The notes under the pieces are model-generated. The model did no database searches and had not been told where the DNA came from. It worked only from the letters and a program-made list of their open reading frames with translations. This document shows positions 8,239-16,861 of a DNA stretch of 64,000 nt, piece by piece; within the stretch, counting starts at the first letter, position 1; every line of letters begins with the position of its first letter. The DNA comes from Planctomycetales bacterium 10988 (GTDB taxonomy: Bacteria > Planctomycetota > Planctomycetia > Pirellulales > Pb10988). The stretch is from contig CP043547.1 in assembly GCA_009664345.1 (NCBI GenBank), positions 3,748,709 to 3,812,708 of the forward strand. The letters run 5' to 3'. A program made the position numbers and the translations under genes.

Positions 8239-8925
8239 ATGAATGTTTGGTTGAAGCTGTTTCTCCCGATTGGACTCGGAGCGGTCGCAGGTTATCTCAA
8301 TTACTTGGCTCTCCAAGAAAAGCCGAAGGTCTTTCAATATACCCAGACCAGCAAAGCCCTCAGTCCGGGAAAGGATGAATTCAAAGAATCGAGCCTTGAA
8401 GTCTTGGTCACGACGCAAGAGATTCCGCCGGCGATTCTGTTCACGGATCGGGCGGTTCTCTACGGCAAGCCGGTCCCTCGATCCTTCGAAGAGGGCGATC
8501 TTCTGTTGCTGCGAGACATTGATGCCTCCAATCAAATTAGCCTACAGGCCGATGAAACCGCTATCGAAGTGCCGCTGCAAGGGGTTGATTTCGAACCGAC
8601 GTTGCTCGGGGTCGGCAAACAAATTGGCTTTGTCGTCGAGAAGGCAATCGATCGCGATACCACCAACTATGATGAAGAAAGTAAATATGAAGTGATCGGG
8701 CCGTTCCGCATTGTGAGCGTGGGGAATCGTTTGGCCAAAGGGGATGAAGAGGACCTCCGCCGCCGACCCGATACCATCAGCGTTGCAACCAAACTAAGCA
8801 CGAGTGGGGAACTTTCCGAGAAAGTAGATAGCCTCCTTGTGGCCATTCGCTCCCGACAAATCCTTTCGCTTTCGCACTATCATCCAGACTTCACGAACTA
8901 TGATGAGCTTTCGACAGCCCCTTAA
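8239..8925 (+). CDS. CpaB/RcpC-like pilus protein (tentative)
   Basis: A 228-residue protein with an N-terminal membrane anchor or signal (about residues 4-24) and a single extracytoplasmic domain. Residues ~55-100 read as a SAF-type segment (L-V-T-T-Q-E-I-P-P ... L-L-L-L-R-D-I), the pattern seen in CpaB/RcpC proteins that link the Tad machinery to the periplasm. The rest of the protein does not give a clear CpaB signature, so the assignment is tentative. AAGGGAAAAG lies about 6 nt before the ATG. It lies just upstream of the CpaF ATPase, where cpaB is often found in other Tad loci. Confidence 0.5.
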   Translation: MNVWLKLFLPIGLGAVAGYLNYLALQEKPKVFQYTQTSKALSPGKDEFKESSLEVLVTTQEIPPAILFTDRAVLYGKPVPRSFEEGDLLLLRDIDASNQISLQADETAIEVPLQGVDFEPTLLGVGKQIGFVVEKAIDRDTTNYDEESKYEVIGPFRIVSVGNRLAKGDEEDLRRRPDTISVATKLSTSGELSEKVDSLLVAIRSRQILSLSHYHPDFTNYDELSTAP

Positions 8926-8928
8926 TTT

Positions 8929-8942
8929 AAAAAGTAGTTTTT
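8929..8942. promoter_or_regulatory. A5-N-YR-N-T5 motif, core GTAG
   Basis: Exact instance, 4 nt after the stop at 8925. Confidence 0.6.
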
Positions 8943-9009
8943 ATCTTATCCTTTGATCTTACGATGGTTTCGATCTCTTTCGCGTTGTTTCTGAACTCTC
9001 GGAGAAAGC

Positions 9010-9022
9010 AAAAAACACTTTT
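9010..9022. promoter_or_regulatory. A5-N-YR-N-T4 motif, core ACAC
   Basis: Near-exact instance (four T), 41 nt before the ATPase start and about 80 nt after the copy at 8929. Confidence 0.45.
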
Positions 9023-9063
9023 CGCTTTTGCCGAAAGTTCGCTTCCCTGGAAACGTGCATTCG

Positions 9064-10965
9064 ATGAAAATCTGGTACAACAATATTTTGGATACCGAAG
9101 GCCGGCAAGTCGTGGATGTCGTCGGCAGTCGAGTTCGCATCGGTCGCAGCCCTACGAATGATATTGTTCTCAATAGCCCTTATGTCTCCGGCGATGCGGC
9201 CGTTCTCTACAAGCGGCAAGGGACTTGGGAACTCGTCACGCTGGGCATCGGCGGGGTGAAAGTCGGCGAGCGAGAACTTTCCAGCGGCGAACGAATGGTC
9301 ATTGACCGGGATCGCAATATCCAGATTTGGCCCTTTACCCTGACGCTCGATTTGCCACATCTGCAAGGCGTCAACGAGGCTGCAGCCCGGCAAGCCCTCG
9401 ATCTGGAGATGGCCCAACTTATCAGCGAAGTGCATCGCGACCTCGTCAACCGGATGGACATCACCATCTCACGAAAACAGCAAGCCAACAACGAAGGTTA
9501 TCTGGCGAAGCTCGAATACAACCTGGATGAAATCGCCAAGCTCAAGAAATTGTTTACGCCGCAAAAAACGAATCTGGTCGATCACATTGCCGGCTATTGC
9601 GTGCGGAGCGAAGTCCTGTCCGACGTGATCAGTAAACAAAAAAAGAAGCCCGAACAAGAGAGTGCGCTCCTAGAACAGAATCACTGGAGCCGGATTATCT
9701 CGGTTGTACCCGATCGTGAGCAAGAGCTGTCGGACCTCAGCCGGTTCATGATGCAATCGCTGGGCCTTGAATCGATGCCGGACCTCACGCAACAGATCGA
9801 AGCCGTCGAAACGGAGTTCTGGAAAAAGTGGGAGGAGAGCAGCCCCGAGTTGCACACAGACTTCAAGCGATACCTGGCCTTGCGGTACTTGAAGAAAGAG
9901 ATCAAGGACATCGTCTTCGGCTACGGGCCGCTTGAGGATTTGCTGCGGACGCCAACGATCTCGGAAATCATGGTCGTCGATCGCGATCATATTTATATCG
10001 AGCGAAGTGGCCGCGTGGAGAACTCCGGTCGCCGGTTTGTTTCCGACGAAGTGACCGAGACCATTATTCAACGGATCGTCTCGAAAGTCGGGCGGCGGAT
10101 CGATAAAGCCAGCCCGCTAGTCGATGCTCGCTTGACCGATGGAAGTCGGGTGAATGCCGTGATTCCTCCGATCGCGGTCAGTGGCCCTTGCCTGACAGTG
10201 CGGAAATTTCCCGCTCGGAAGCTGCTGATCGATGACCTCGTGAACTACGGCTCACTAACGCGGACGGTCGCCGAATTCCTGCGGGCGGCGGTGTTGACGC
10301 GAAAGAATATTCTGATTTCTGGAGGGACTGGAACCGGGAAGACGACGCTGCTCAACTGCCTCAGCGACTTCATTCACGATAAAGATCGCATCGTCACCGT
10401 CGAAGATACTGCCGAACTCCAACTGAAAAAAGAACACGTCGTGCGGCTGGAAACAAAGCCGCCGAACTTGGAGGGAGCCGGGGAATATACCATTCGTGAT
10501 TTGGTGAAGAACGCCTTGCGGATGCGGCCGGATCGGATCGTCGTCGGGGAATGCCGGGGGGCCGAAGCCCTCGATATGTTGCAAGCGATGAACACCGGAC
10601 ATGACGGTTCGATGACCACCATTCACGCGAATAACTCCGCGGATGTGATCTTGCGGCTGGAAGTTCTCGTGCAGATGGCCGCGGATTTGCCGATCCTTTC
10701 CATTCACCGTCAGGTCGTTTCGGCCATCGATTTGATCATTCAACTCTCCCGACTTCGCGATGGCCGCCGGTGCGTCACGCAAGTCACCGAGGTCATCGGC
10801 CTCGACGAGTTCGAAGGGGGCATCCGCATGCGAGACCTCTTCCGTTTACCGATGGGGGATTCGCACGAAGCCTTGGGCAGCCTTTCGCCAACAGGGAGTT
10901 TGCCGACCTTTATGGAAGAGTTGATCGGCTCCGGGATGATCGACCTAGAAAGCTTCTACTTATAA
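9064..10965 (+). CDS. cpaF: CpaF/TadA pilus ATPase with N-terminal FHA-like domain
   Basis: A 633-residue cytoplasmic secretion ATPase that would power pilin export. Residues 1-100 form an FHA-like fold ([10 protein letters not shown]). From about 250 on comes the CpaF core, with a Walker [10 protein letters not shown] near 420, the VEDT acidic motif just after, and [12 protein letters not shown] followed by a T-T-I-H-A-N His box near 490-520. The FHA S-x-x-H pair is not complete (S-G-D-A), so phosphothreonine binding is uncertain. The ATG at 9064 is used; a TTG at 9028 in frame is less likely. Followed by tadB and tadC in the standard order. Confidence 0.92.
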   Translation: MKIWYNNILDTEGRQVVDVVGSRVRIGRSPTNDIVLNSPYVSGDAAVLYKRQGTWELVTLGIGGVKVGERELSSGERMVIDRDRNIQIWPFTLTLDLPHLQGVNEAAARQALDLEMAQLISEVHRDLVNRMDITISRKQQANNEGYLAKLEYNLDEIAKLKKLFTPQKTNLVDHIAGYCVRSEVLSDVISKQKKKPEQESALLEQNHWSRIISVVPDREQELSDLSRFMMQSLGLESMPDLTQQIEAVETEFWKKWEESSPELHTDFKRYLALRYLKKEIKDIVFGYGPLEDLLRTPTISEIMVVDRDHIYIERSGRVENSGRRFVSDEVTETIIQRIVSKVGRRIDKASPLVDARLTDGSRVNAVIPPIAVSGPCLTVRKFPARKLLIDDLVNYGSLTRTVAEFLRAAVLTRKNILISGGTGTGKTTLLNCLSDFIHDKDRIVTVEDTAELQLKKEHVVRLETKPPNLEGAGEYTIRDLVKNALRMRPDRIVVGECRGAEALDMLQAMNTGHDGSMTTIHANNSADVILRLEVLVQMAADLPILSIHRQVVSAIDLIIQLSRLRDGRRCVTQVTEVIGLDEFEGGIRMRDLFRLPMGDSHEALGSLSPTGSLPTFMEELIGSGMIDLESFYL

Positions 10966-10977
10966 AAAGCGGTTTTT
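10964..10977. promoter_or_regulatory. A5-N-YR-N-T5 motif, core GCGG
   Basis: Exact instance that starts within the TAA stop codon of the ATPase gene. Confidence 0.55.
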
Positions 10978-10988
10978 AGAAGTAATTC

Positions 10989-11002
10989 AAAAAGTAATTT
11001 TT
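10989..11002. promoter_or_regulatory. A5-N-YR-N-T5 motif, core GTAA
   Basis: Second exact instance in the same gap, 25 nt centre to centre from the first and 25 nt before the tadB start. Confidence 0.55.
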
Positions 11003-11027
11003 ATAGATTCTGTGTGGGAGACCCGGG

Positions 11028-11894
11028 ATGGAGATCCATTTGACAACCAATCAACTTTTGCTCATCGCCTCGTGTGTGTTGGGCTTGGCGGTGGCTTGGT
11101 TTCTCTACACGGTTGGCCCGGCTTGGGATCAATTTGCCAACTGGAAGATCGCTCAACTTCGCCCTCGTTTGCAAGCATTGCGACTGGACGATGAAGAAAA
11201 GTTGCGGCTTTATCTGCGGCTCTGGGGCGGAGCGATGCTGATTACTCTGATTGTCCTCGGCTTTTATTTACAGATGATTCCGATCGCCCTGGCGTGTATG
11301 TATCTACTTTATGTCATGCCGCACATTCTGATTCATTGGGCGATTGAACATCGTCAGACACTCTTGAGAGATCAAATGGTCGGGGCTTCGATCACGATGG
11401 CGAATGCCTGCCGTGCGGGGCTTGCCTTAGCACAAGGCTTGCAGACCGTGGCGGAAGAGGCACCGGAGCCTCTGGCGACCGAGTTTCACCGGATCGTCTA
11501 TCAATACGAAAGTGGGCTGACGCTGAAAGAAACGCTTGTTGAAGCGAAAGAGCGGCTCGATCTGGATAGTTTTACGCTCTTTGTTTCGGCAGTCTTGGTC
11601 TGCTTGGAGCGGGGCGGGCGGATCACGGAGGCCCTCGAACGGATCAGCGAAAGCCTGCAAGAGAATCAACGTCTGGAGAGAAAGCTCGACTCGGCCACCG
11701 CGGCCGGTCGCAAGGTGATGGTCGTATTGGCAGTCTTCCCGGTCGGGTTTTTAGGTCTGTTCTATTTGATCTTTCCAGAAGGAACCGGCATGCTCTTCAC
11801 GACGATTCTTGGACAGGTCGTGCTCACCGCGGTGATCGGCATTGTCTATCTCAGTATTCGCTGGTCACAACGGATCATGGCGATTGAAATTTAA
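11028..11894 (+). CDS. tadB: TadB-like inner-membrane platform protein
   Basis: A 288-residue polytopic protein with the type II secretion F-domain layout. There are membrane helices near residues 7-25 and 70-105, then a cytoplasmic helical domain containing M-A-N-A-C-R-A-G-L-A-L-A-Q-G-L and L-D-S-F-T-L-F-V-S-A-V, and C-terminal helices from about 225 to 275. TadB and TadC form the platform on which the CpaF ATPase acts. The start at 11028 follows GTGGGAGACCCGGG. The length matches the family. Confidence 0.85.
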   Translation: MEIHLTTNQLLLIASCVLGLAVAWFLYTVGPAWDQFANWKIAQLRPRLQALRLDDEEKLRLYLRLWGGAMLITLIVLGFYLQMIPIALACMYLLYVMPHILIHWAIEHRQTLLRDQMVGASITMANACRAGLALAQGLQTVAEEAPEPLATEFHRIVYQYESGLTLKETLVEAKERLDLDSFTLFVSAVLVCLERGGRITEALERISESLQENQRLERKLDSATAAGRKVMVVLAVFPVGFLGLFYLIFPEGTGMLFTTILGQVVLTAVIGIVYLSIRWSQRIMAIEI

Positions 11895-11900
11895 ATTCAT

Positions 11901-11914
11901 AAAAAGTGCTTTTT
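11901..11914. promoter_or_regulatory. A5-N-YR-N-T5 motif, core GTGC
   Basis: Exact instance, 7 nt after the tadB stop. The same core recurs at 38882. Confidence 0.6.
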
Positions 11915-11961
11915 GTATTATATCGACTTCATCGAATGGCGACTGTCAGTAGGGATCAGGA

Positions 11962-12945
11962 ATGGAAATCACCGGACTCGCGAATATGTGGTTACAACTT
12001 TTGCCGGAGGGAATCGCCGAACGGCTCGATGCCCTGTCCCGCGAGGATTGGCGAATCATCTCTAGTGTGATTGTCGCCTTGGCGGTCGTTTGGTTTGTGT
12101 GGAGCATCCTCTCGATCATGCATGCCCCGCGCGTTCGGCGAGGGATGAATCCTTTCGAACGCGATCGCCGCGAACAACTGCAAGAAGCAAGCCCCACCTA
12201 CAAGTGGTTCGAACCGTTGATTGAAACGCTTATTCCTCAGTTTGGGCCGGACACGAAAGAATCGAATGTCGAACTGCAACGCAAGATGAAACTCTTTCCT
12301 AAGCTTCCACCTTGGCGTCCGCAAGAGTATGCCGCGGCGAAAATCGTGGAAGGGATCGGGTTGGGGGTCATCGGGTTTGCCTTCACATTTTCCCTCTTTG
12401 GTTTAGGCCCGGCGGTGATGATCTTTGGGATGATGATCTTTCTCACGCACATGCTAGGCGTGATGCGGGTGAAAGAAGTCGCCGAGGATCGCCAAAGAAA
12501 ATTCAAACAACGCCTGCCCTACGCGGTGGACTTGATGGCCTTGATGATGGAAGCCGGAGCGAGCTTTCAGGAAAGTTTGCAAACGGTCGTCAATGAAAAT
12601 CTGACCCATCCGCTCGGCGAGGAACTTGGCCGAGTCCTCACTCAAATTGAACTCGGCGAATCCCGACGAGACGCCCTCGATCAACTACAAGAACGAATTG
12701 AAGACCCTGACGTGAGCGAGCTGGTCTTTGCCATTATCAAAGGGGAAGAGTTGGGGACGCCGCTGAGTAAAATCCTACGAACGTCCGCTGATCAGATGCG
12801 GCTCAAACGGTCGCAATGGCTGGAGCGGGCCGCCGCGCAGGCCCAAGTTTCGATGATCTATCCGGGGTTGATTATCATGGTCGCCTGCTTGTTGGTGGTC
12901 GCGGCACCGTTTGGACTCTTGATCTATACCGAACTGTTTGGATAA
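11962..12945 (+). CDS. tadC: TadC-like inner-membrane platform protein
   Basis: A 327-residue polytopic protein with an N-terminal helix (~30-50), a helix pair at about 130-165, a cytoplasmic F-domain with the typical A-V-D-L-M-A-L-M-M-E-A-G-A-S-F and G-E-E-L-G-T-P-L motifs, and a final membrane helix at 300-325. The G-x-x-L-G-x-P-L motif is diagnostic of TadC and other GspF-type proteins. It directly follows tadB and is separated from it only by the A-tract/T-tract element. Confidence 0.87.
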   Translation: MEITGLANMWLQLLPEGIAERLDALSREDWRIISSVIVALAVVWFVWSILSIMHAPRVRRGMNPFERDRREQLQEASPTYKWFEPLIETLIPQFGPDTKESNVELQRKMKLFPKLPPWRPQEYAAAKIVEGIGLGVIGFAFTFSLFGLGPAVMIFGMMIFLTHMLGVMRVKEVAEDRQRKFKQRLPYAVDLMALMMEAGASFQESLQTVVNENLTHPLGEELGRVLTQIELGESRRDALDQLQERIEDPDVSELVFAIIKGEELGTPLSKILRTSADQMRLKRSQWLERAAAQAQVSMIYPGLIIMVACLLVVAAPFGLLIYTELFG

Positions 12946-12958
12946 CGCAGCCTGAGCC

Positions 12959-12972
12959 AAAAACCGTTTTTT
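12959..12972. promoter_or_regulatory. A5-N-YR-N-T5 motif, core CCGT
   Basis: Exact instance, 14 nt after the tadC stop. Confidence 0.6.
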
Positions 12973-13123
12973 GAAACATGAACTCGACCACAAATTTTTG
13001 AAAAGAAATAAGAAAGCCGTGAACGGATTGGCGAGTGAACTCGTTCATTCAAAGAGCCAACGATGGGACACTTCCGGACTTTCTTCCATTTTGAATACCT
13101 ATTCGTAAAGAGGAAACGCCGGA

Positions 13124-13957
13124 ATGTATGCAACCATCGCGGTGACCGAGGGCCCCCGCAAAGGAGATTCGTTTCTGATCGATGCGGAGGTGATTCGCGT
13201 TGGGTCTTCGGGGGATTGTGATGTCACCTTGGCCATTCAGGAGATCGCGGCCCATGCCTTGACCTTGAGTGAGGAATCGGGGCAGTTTCGTGTTTACAAT
13301 CGGACGACCGAACCTGTTTATGTGGGAAATGTCAGTGTCGATGTCGGCGACTCGGCCTTGTGGGGGCTGGGGATGGACCTGCAAATCGGCCCATGGGTCA
13401 CATTGCGGTTGCTGCCAGCAGATGCTCCGATCACGCAGCCGGACCTTTACGAGGAAGAAGAATACGACGAGCCGGACCCGGAAAACCTTCCGATGGAGGA
13501 AGTGACCGAGGAGAAAGAATCGACCCTCATGCCGGTGCTCGTGGTCATTTTCTGCTGTCTGATGACCGGCTATCTCTTATTGGGAGATACCGATTCGCTG
13601 GTGCAAGGGCGGGGCGGCCCCCCGGTGACGGTAGGGCAATTGTTTGAAAAGTTGAGTGAAGAACCAAGTCAGAACGATCAGCTCTTGCGGCAATCTCAGC
13701 AAATTCTGATCGATGCCTATCGGGCGGAAAAAGGGAGAGACAGCTCCCGAGCCAAAAAGTATTACGGTTCGCTCATGCGGATGTTGCAAACGGAGCATGT
13801 TCGAGTGAAGAATGTGATTGCCAAAGCCAAGGAATCGCCGGAAGACGTAGAACCGCTCACGGATCGCGATAAGCTCGTCTTTAACCTTTATCGCTATGCA
13901 CAATACAAAACCGGTTCGTCCTCATCGGGGTCGTCTAGCTCCAGCTTTAGCATGTAA
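13124..13957 (+). CDS. FHA-like domain membrane protein
   Basis: A 277-residue protein. Residues 1-105 resemble an FHA domain (I-R-V-G-S-S-G-D-C-D-V ... A-A-H-A-L-T-L), but the conserved Arg of the G-R-S motif is Ser, so it may not bind phosphothreonine. An acidic linker (~105-130) is followed by one membrane helix (about 133-152) and a ~120-residue helical tail ending in a Ser/Gly run. AGAGGAAACGCC precedes the ATG. It closes the pilus block and may dock with the FHA-like domain of the ATPase; that partnership is inference. Confidence 0.7.
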   Translation: MYATIAVTEGPRKGDSFLIDAEVIRVGSSGDCDVTLAIQEIAAHALTLSEESGQFRVYNRTTEPVYVGNVSVDVGDSALWGLGMDLQIGPWVTLRLLPADAPITQPDLYEEEEYDEPDPENLPMEEVTEEKESTLMPVLVVIFCCLMTGYLLLGDTDSLVQGRGGPPVTVGQLFEKLSEEPSQNDQLLRQSQQILIDAYRAEKGRDSSRAKKYYGSLMRMLQTEHVRVKNVIAKAKESPEDVEPLTDRDKLVFNLYRYAQYKTGSSSSGSSSSSFSM

Positions 13958-14504
13958 CCGAAATGTAACAGTTAGGAAGAATTCCAGGGGAAAACCTTGC
14001 GTCCAACTCCAGCAAGTTGGTATGGTTTAAGAAGCGTATGGTTCAACCAAAAAACCTCTTATTTGAGATGAAAGTGAATGAACCAACCTTCCTCCCCCCA
14101 AGACGTTCCTCAAGAGATGCAGGTGCTTGGAACGTCCTGAAGTAAGACTTCCTGTTATCATTTTGATAGCAGTACGGCAATTAATTGAAGACACCGCCAG
14201 ATATTGGTCTTTTAGTAAGCTATTATTATTTATAAGCTTACGGGCGTTTCACGGAATTTAAAAAGACTCGGCATCGGATTTGTATTCTAGGAGTGGGAGC
14301 TTCCACCACGTTCTCTTGGGCGAATCCTACATGAACGGCGACCAGCGTAAGTTGTGGATGGGCGATAAAAGGGTACTTCACACGGGAAAGTCATTGATTG
14401 ACACTTTCCCGACGAGTAAGTGAGTGTTTAAAAGCGATCGCAAAAGTGGGGGGCGATCACGATTCATCGGAGATTGTTTTTAATTTTGGGAAAAGAGGGG
14501 AAAA
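13958..14504. other. 547-bp gene-free region with two hairpins
   Basis: No supported gene. There are inverted repeats at 14102-14109/14129-14136 (8 bp, exact) and 14215-14221/14235-14241 (7 bp, exact). Neither is followed by a T-run. The region separates the pilus block from the exported VWA/protease series and probably holds the latter's promoter, but I cannot place hexamers with confidence. Confidence 0.5.
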
Positions 14505-16697
14505 ATGGAGCGACTCACAGCGATTCCAATCAGACTGGCCCAAGGAGTCGCCCTGGTGGCGCTTGCCTGGGCAATCGGAGGGCTTCCAACGCAAGCCGAA
14601 GCGCAAAATCGGCCGACATTGGGGGAAATCTTGGAAGCAGCCGCCAACAAGAAACCAGACCCAAACGCACGACCGAACAAACCCGGCGTGAAAAAACGCG
14701 GGCTTTTGGCTCGTAGCAATCAATTTTTACATGTGGAACGCATCAAGCAAAATCTGCAAATTGCCTTGGTTCTGGATGGGACCGAAAGCATGGATGTGGA
14801 TATCGATAGCGTTCGCCAATATCTCGGGTCCTTTGTGGATGGATTGAGAAACGCACAACCAGATAGTCCAAACGCCACCTTGGGAATTTCCTTGGTGATC
14901 TATCGCGATTTGGATGCTCCCAGCGGGCCGGTTCAAATGGTTCTGCCACAATTTTCGCAAGACCCTGATCAGGTGAAATCGGCTCTGCAAGGGGTCCAAA
15001 CCGAAACCGGACGGCCTTGGTTCAATGAACGGGTCGATCAAGGGTTGGCCGCCGCGATCGAGCAACTGGATTGGGCTCCGCGGGATGCCGATGCGGTCAG
15101 CACCCGTTGGGTTCTGCTCTGTGGCGATGCCCCTCCGTATCCCGAAGGCGTCGATCAACGGGGTTACGGCAATACGGAATTGGTCCAAAAAGCCAACGCG
15201 AAAGGGATTGAAATTTATAGCGTCCTTTGCAATTCCGGTTTCAATCGGGAAGGCGAAGAGAACGAAAACTTGCGGGAGACCGCCTTGCGATTGCGTCCGA
15301 AGGCTGCCGATTTCTTTGATCAAGTCGCCTCGGGCACCAATGGAAGTTTTCTCGACCTCTGGGACGAAAGTACCGTCGGCGATCTGCTGGACAAGATTCC
15401 CAGCAAGAGTGTCGATTATCTCCGCATGGCGGAAATCACCGACGATGTGATCTCTCAATTTAAACGAGATCAGAAAACATCGACCGCCGATGCCGGGGGC
15501 GATCCGGAACAATACGGCCCGGTCACGATGGCGATCTTGCCGCCGATGCCCCTGCAATCGATGAGCTTCGATCCCAACGTGCAAGCCGTTCAAGTCGCGG
15601 TTGAACTCAAAAGCAAATTCGGCACCCTGCCCGGCATGACGATCATCAGCCCGGCGGAAATCGAATCGAGCTTCGAAGACTTAAAATCGATGCCGGAATT
15701 CGAAGAGCTGAGCCAACAAGGCCCGAATGCCTTCGTCGAATCCCGCTTGATTCAACGGCTCGCCGATAACCTCGGTGCAGGCTATGTCTTGTGGGGGAAG
15801 ATGAATGAGCAAAATGGTCAACTCCGTTTGGCTTCTGAACTTTACAACGCCCTCGATGGGAAGTTGATTGAAGAAGCCAGCGAACAAGTCGCGCAAGAGA
15901 ACGACTTGGCCATGAAGAATTTGGCTCAATTCGTCGCCGAACGCCTTTGCCGCCGCACGGTGCCGAAGCTCAAAGAGATGCAAGTCGATCCTTACACGAT
16001 CGCCACCTTCTCCAGTGCTTACGCCAATCGCGAAGTGGCCGAACAGTTCCGCACCGAATTTTCGGAAGACTTGCGTGCCTTGCGTGGGGTCGCCACGGCC
16101 ATCCATGCCTTGGGGCAAGCGGTGGAACATCTGAAGAAGGACCAATTGGAAAAGGCCCGCCAACCGCTGGCGATCGCCGAAGCCCAATTGAAAGTCGCTT
16201 CCCAGATCGATCCCGATAATCCTTTTGTGCATCTGATGCTGGTCAGCGTTTACTATAATCTCGCGGAAATGAACGACATCGATGATTATGTAACCAAGCA
16301 AAACCAACATCTGCTCAAGGCTTATACTTTGCGAGAAAAATTCGATGCCGACCATCCGGCCCGGCTTGAAATCGAAGCAGATTATGCCTTGTTGGCAAAG
16401 CACGATTATCCCACGGCGGTTGAGCTTTACAGCAAATTGGCCAACGATGATCCGAAGAATGCCAACTATGCTCTGCGAGCCCACTGGATGTTGGCCGGGA
16501 TCTATCTAGGCGACTGGGGCACCAATCAAGAGGCCCCGGAAGTGGTCGATCTCGAATCCGCCCGACATCATATTCTCAGTATTCTGGCCTTCTGGCCGGC
16601 AAGTTCCCAAGCCAAGTTCTATCGTCAAGCGATGGAAAACAGCGGCGAAGGATACACTGAGGTCGAAGTCGGGGGCCTGCAAGCCTCACGGAATTAG
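14505..16697 (+). CDS. Exported VWA-domain protein
   Basis: A 730-residue protein with a signal peptide (hydrophobic core ~12-27, cleavage near A-E-A-Q). The VWA domain begins near residue 83: L-V-L-D-G-T-E-S-M gives the MIDAS D-x-T-x-S, with later I-Y-R-D-L-D and C-G-D-A-P-P resembling the VWA subtype found next to alpha-kinases. The middle part (~360-490) looks like a CsgG/FlgO-type domain (A-G-Y-V-L-W-G-K ... G-K-L-I-E-E-A). The C-terminus is TPR-like helical hairpins. AGAGGGGAAAA precedes the ATG. It heads a same-strand series with a SUMF-fold protein, a trypsin and a DUF4384-like protein. Confidence 0.75.
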   Translation: MERLTAIPIRLAQGVALVALAWAIGGLPTQAEAQNRPTLGEILEAAANKKPDPNARPNKPGVKKRGLLARSNQFLHVERIKQNLQIALVLDGTESMDVDIDSVRQYLGSFVDGLRNAQPDSPNATLGISLVIYRDLDAPSGPVQMVLPQFSQDPDQVKSALQGVQTETGRPWFNERVDQGLAAAIEQLDWAPRDADAVSTRWVLLCGDAPPYPEGVDQRGYGNTELVQKANAKGIEIYSVLCNSGFNREGEENENLRETALRLRPKAADFFDQVASGTNGSFLDLWDESTVGDLLDKIPSKSVDYLRMAEITDDVISQFKRDQKTSTADAGGDPEQYGPVTMAILPPMPLQSMSFDPNVQAVQVAVELKSKFGTLPGMTIISPAEIESSFEDLKSMPEFEELSQQGPNAFVESRLIQRLADNLGAGYVLWGKMNEQNGQLRLASELYNALDGKLIEEASEQVAQENDLAMKNLAQFVAERLCRRTVPKLKEMQVDPYTIATFSSAYANREVAEQFRTEFSEDLRALRGVATAIHALGQAVEHLKKDQLEKARQPLAIAEAQLKVASQIDPDNPFVHLMLVSVYYNLAEMNDIDDYVTKQNQHLLKAYTLREKFDADHPARLEIEADYALLAKHDYPTAVELYSKLANDDPKNANYALRAHWMLAGIYLGDWGTNQEAPEVVDLESARHHILSILAFWPASSQAKFYRQAMENSGEGYTEVEVGGLQASRN

Positions 16698-16709
16698 GAC
16701 AGAATGGAA

Positions 16710-16757
16710 AGAAGCCTTGGCAAGTTACTCCTGGGATAGTACGCCAGGGCTTCTTTT
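16710..16757 (+). terminator. Intrinsic terminator after the VWA gene
   Basis: Arms 16710-16721 and 16743-16754 pair over 12 bp with one G-U, and the 3' side ends in TTTT. This suggests that the VWA gene is at least partly transcribed apart from the next gene. Confidence 0.65.
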
Positions 16758-16861
16758 CTGTTTTTGTCTTTGAGCCATGGCTCGAATGATCTCTCATCCA
16801 AGATTTTATTGAGGAAGCGTGCCCGAAGCCCGCTTTTTTCCTTTGACTCTTTTCCAACTAG

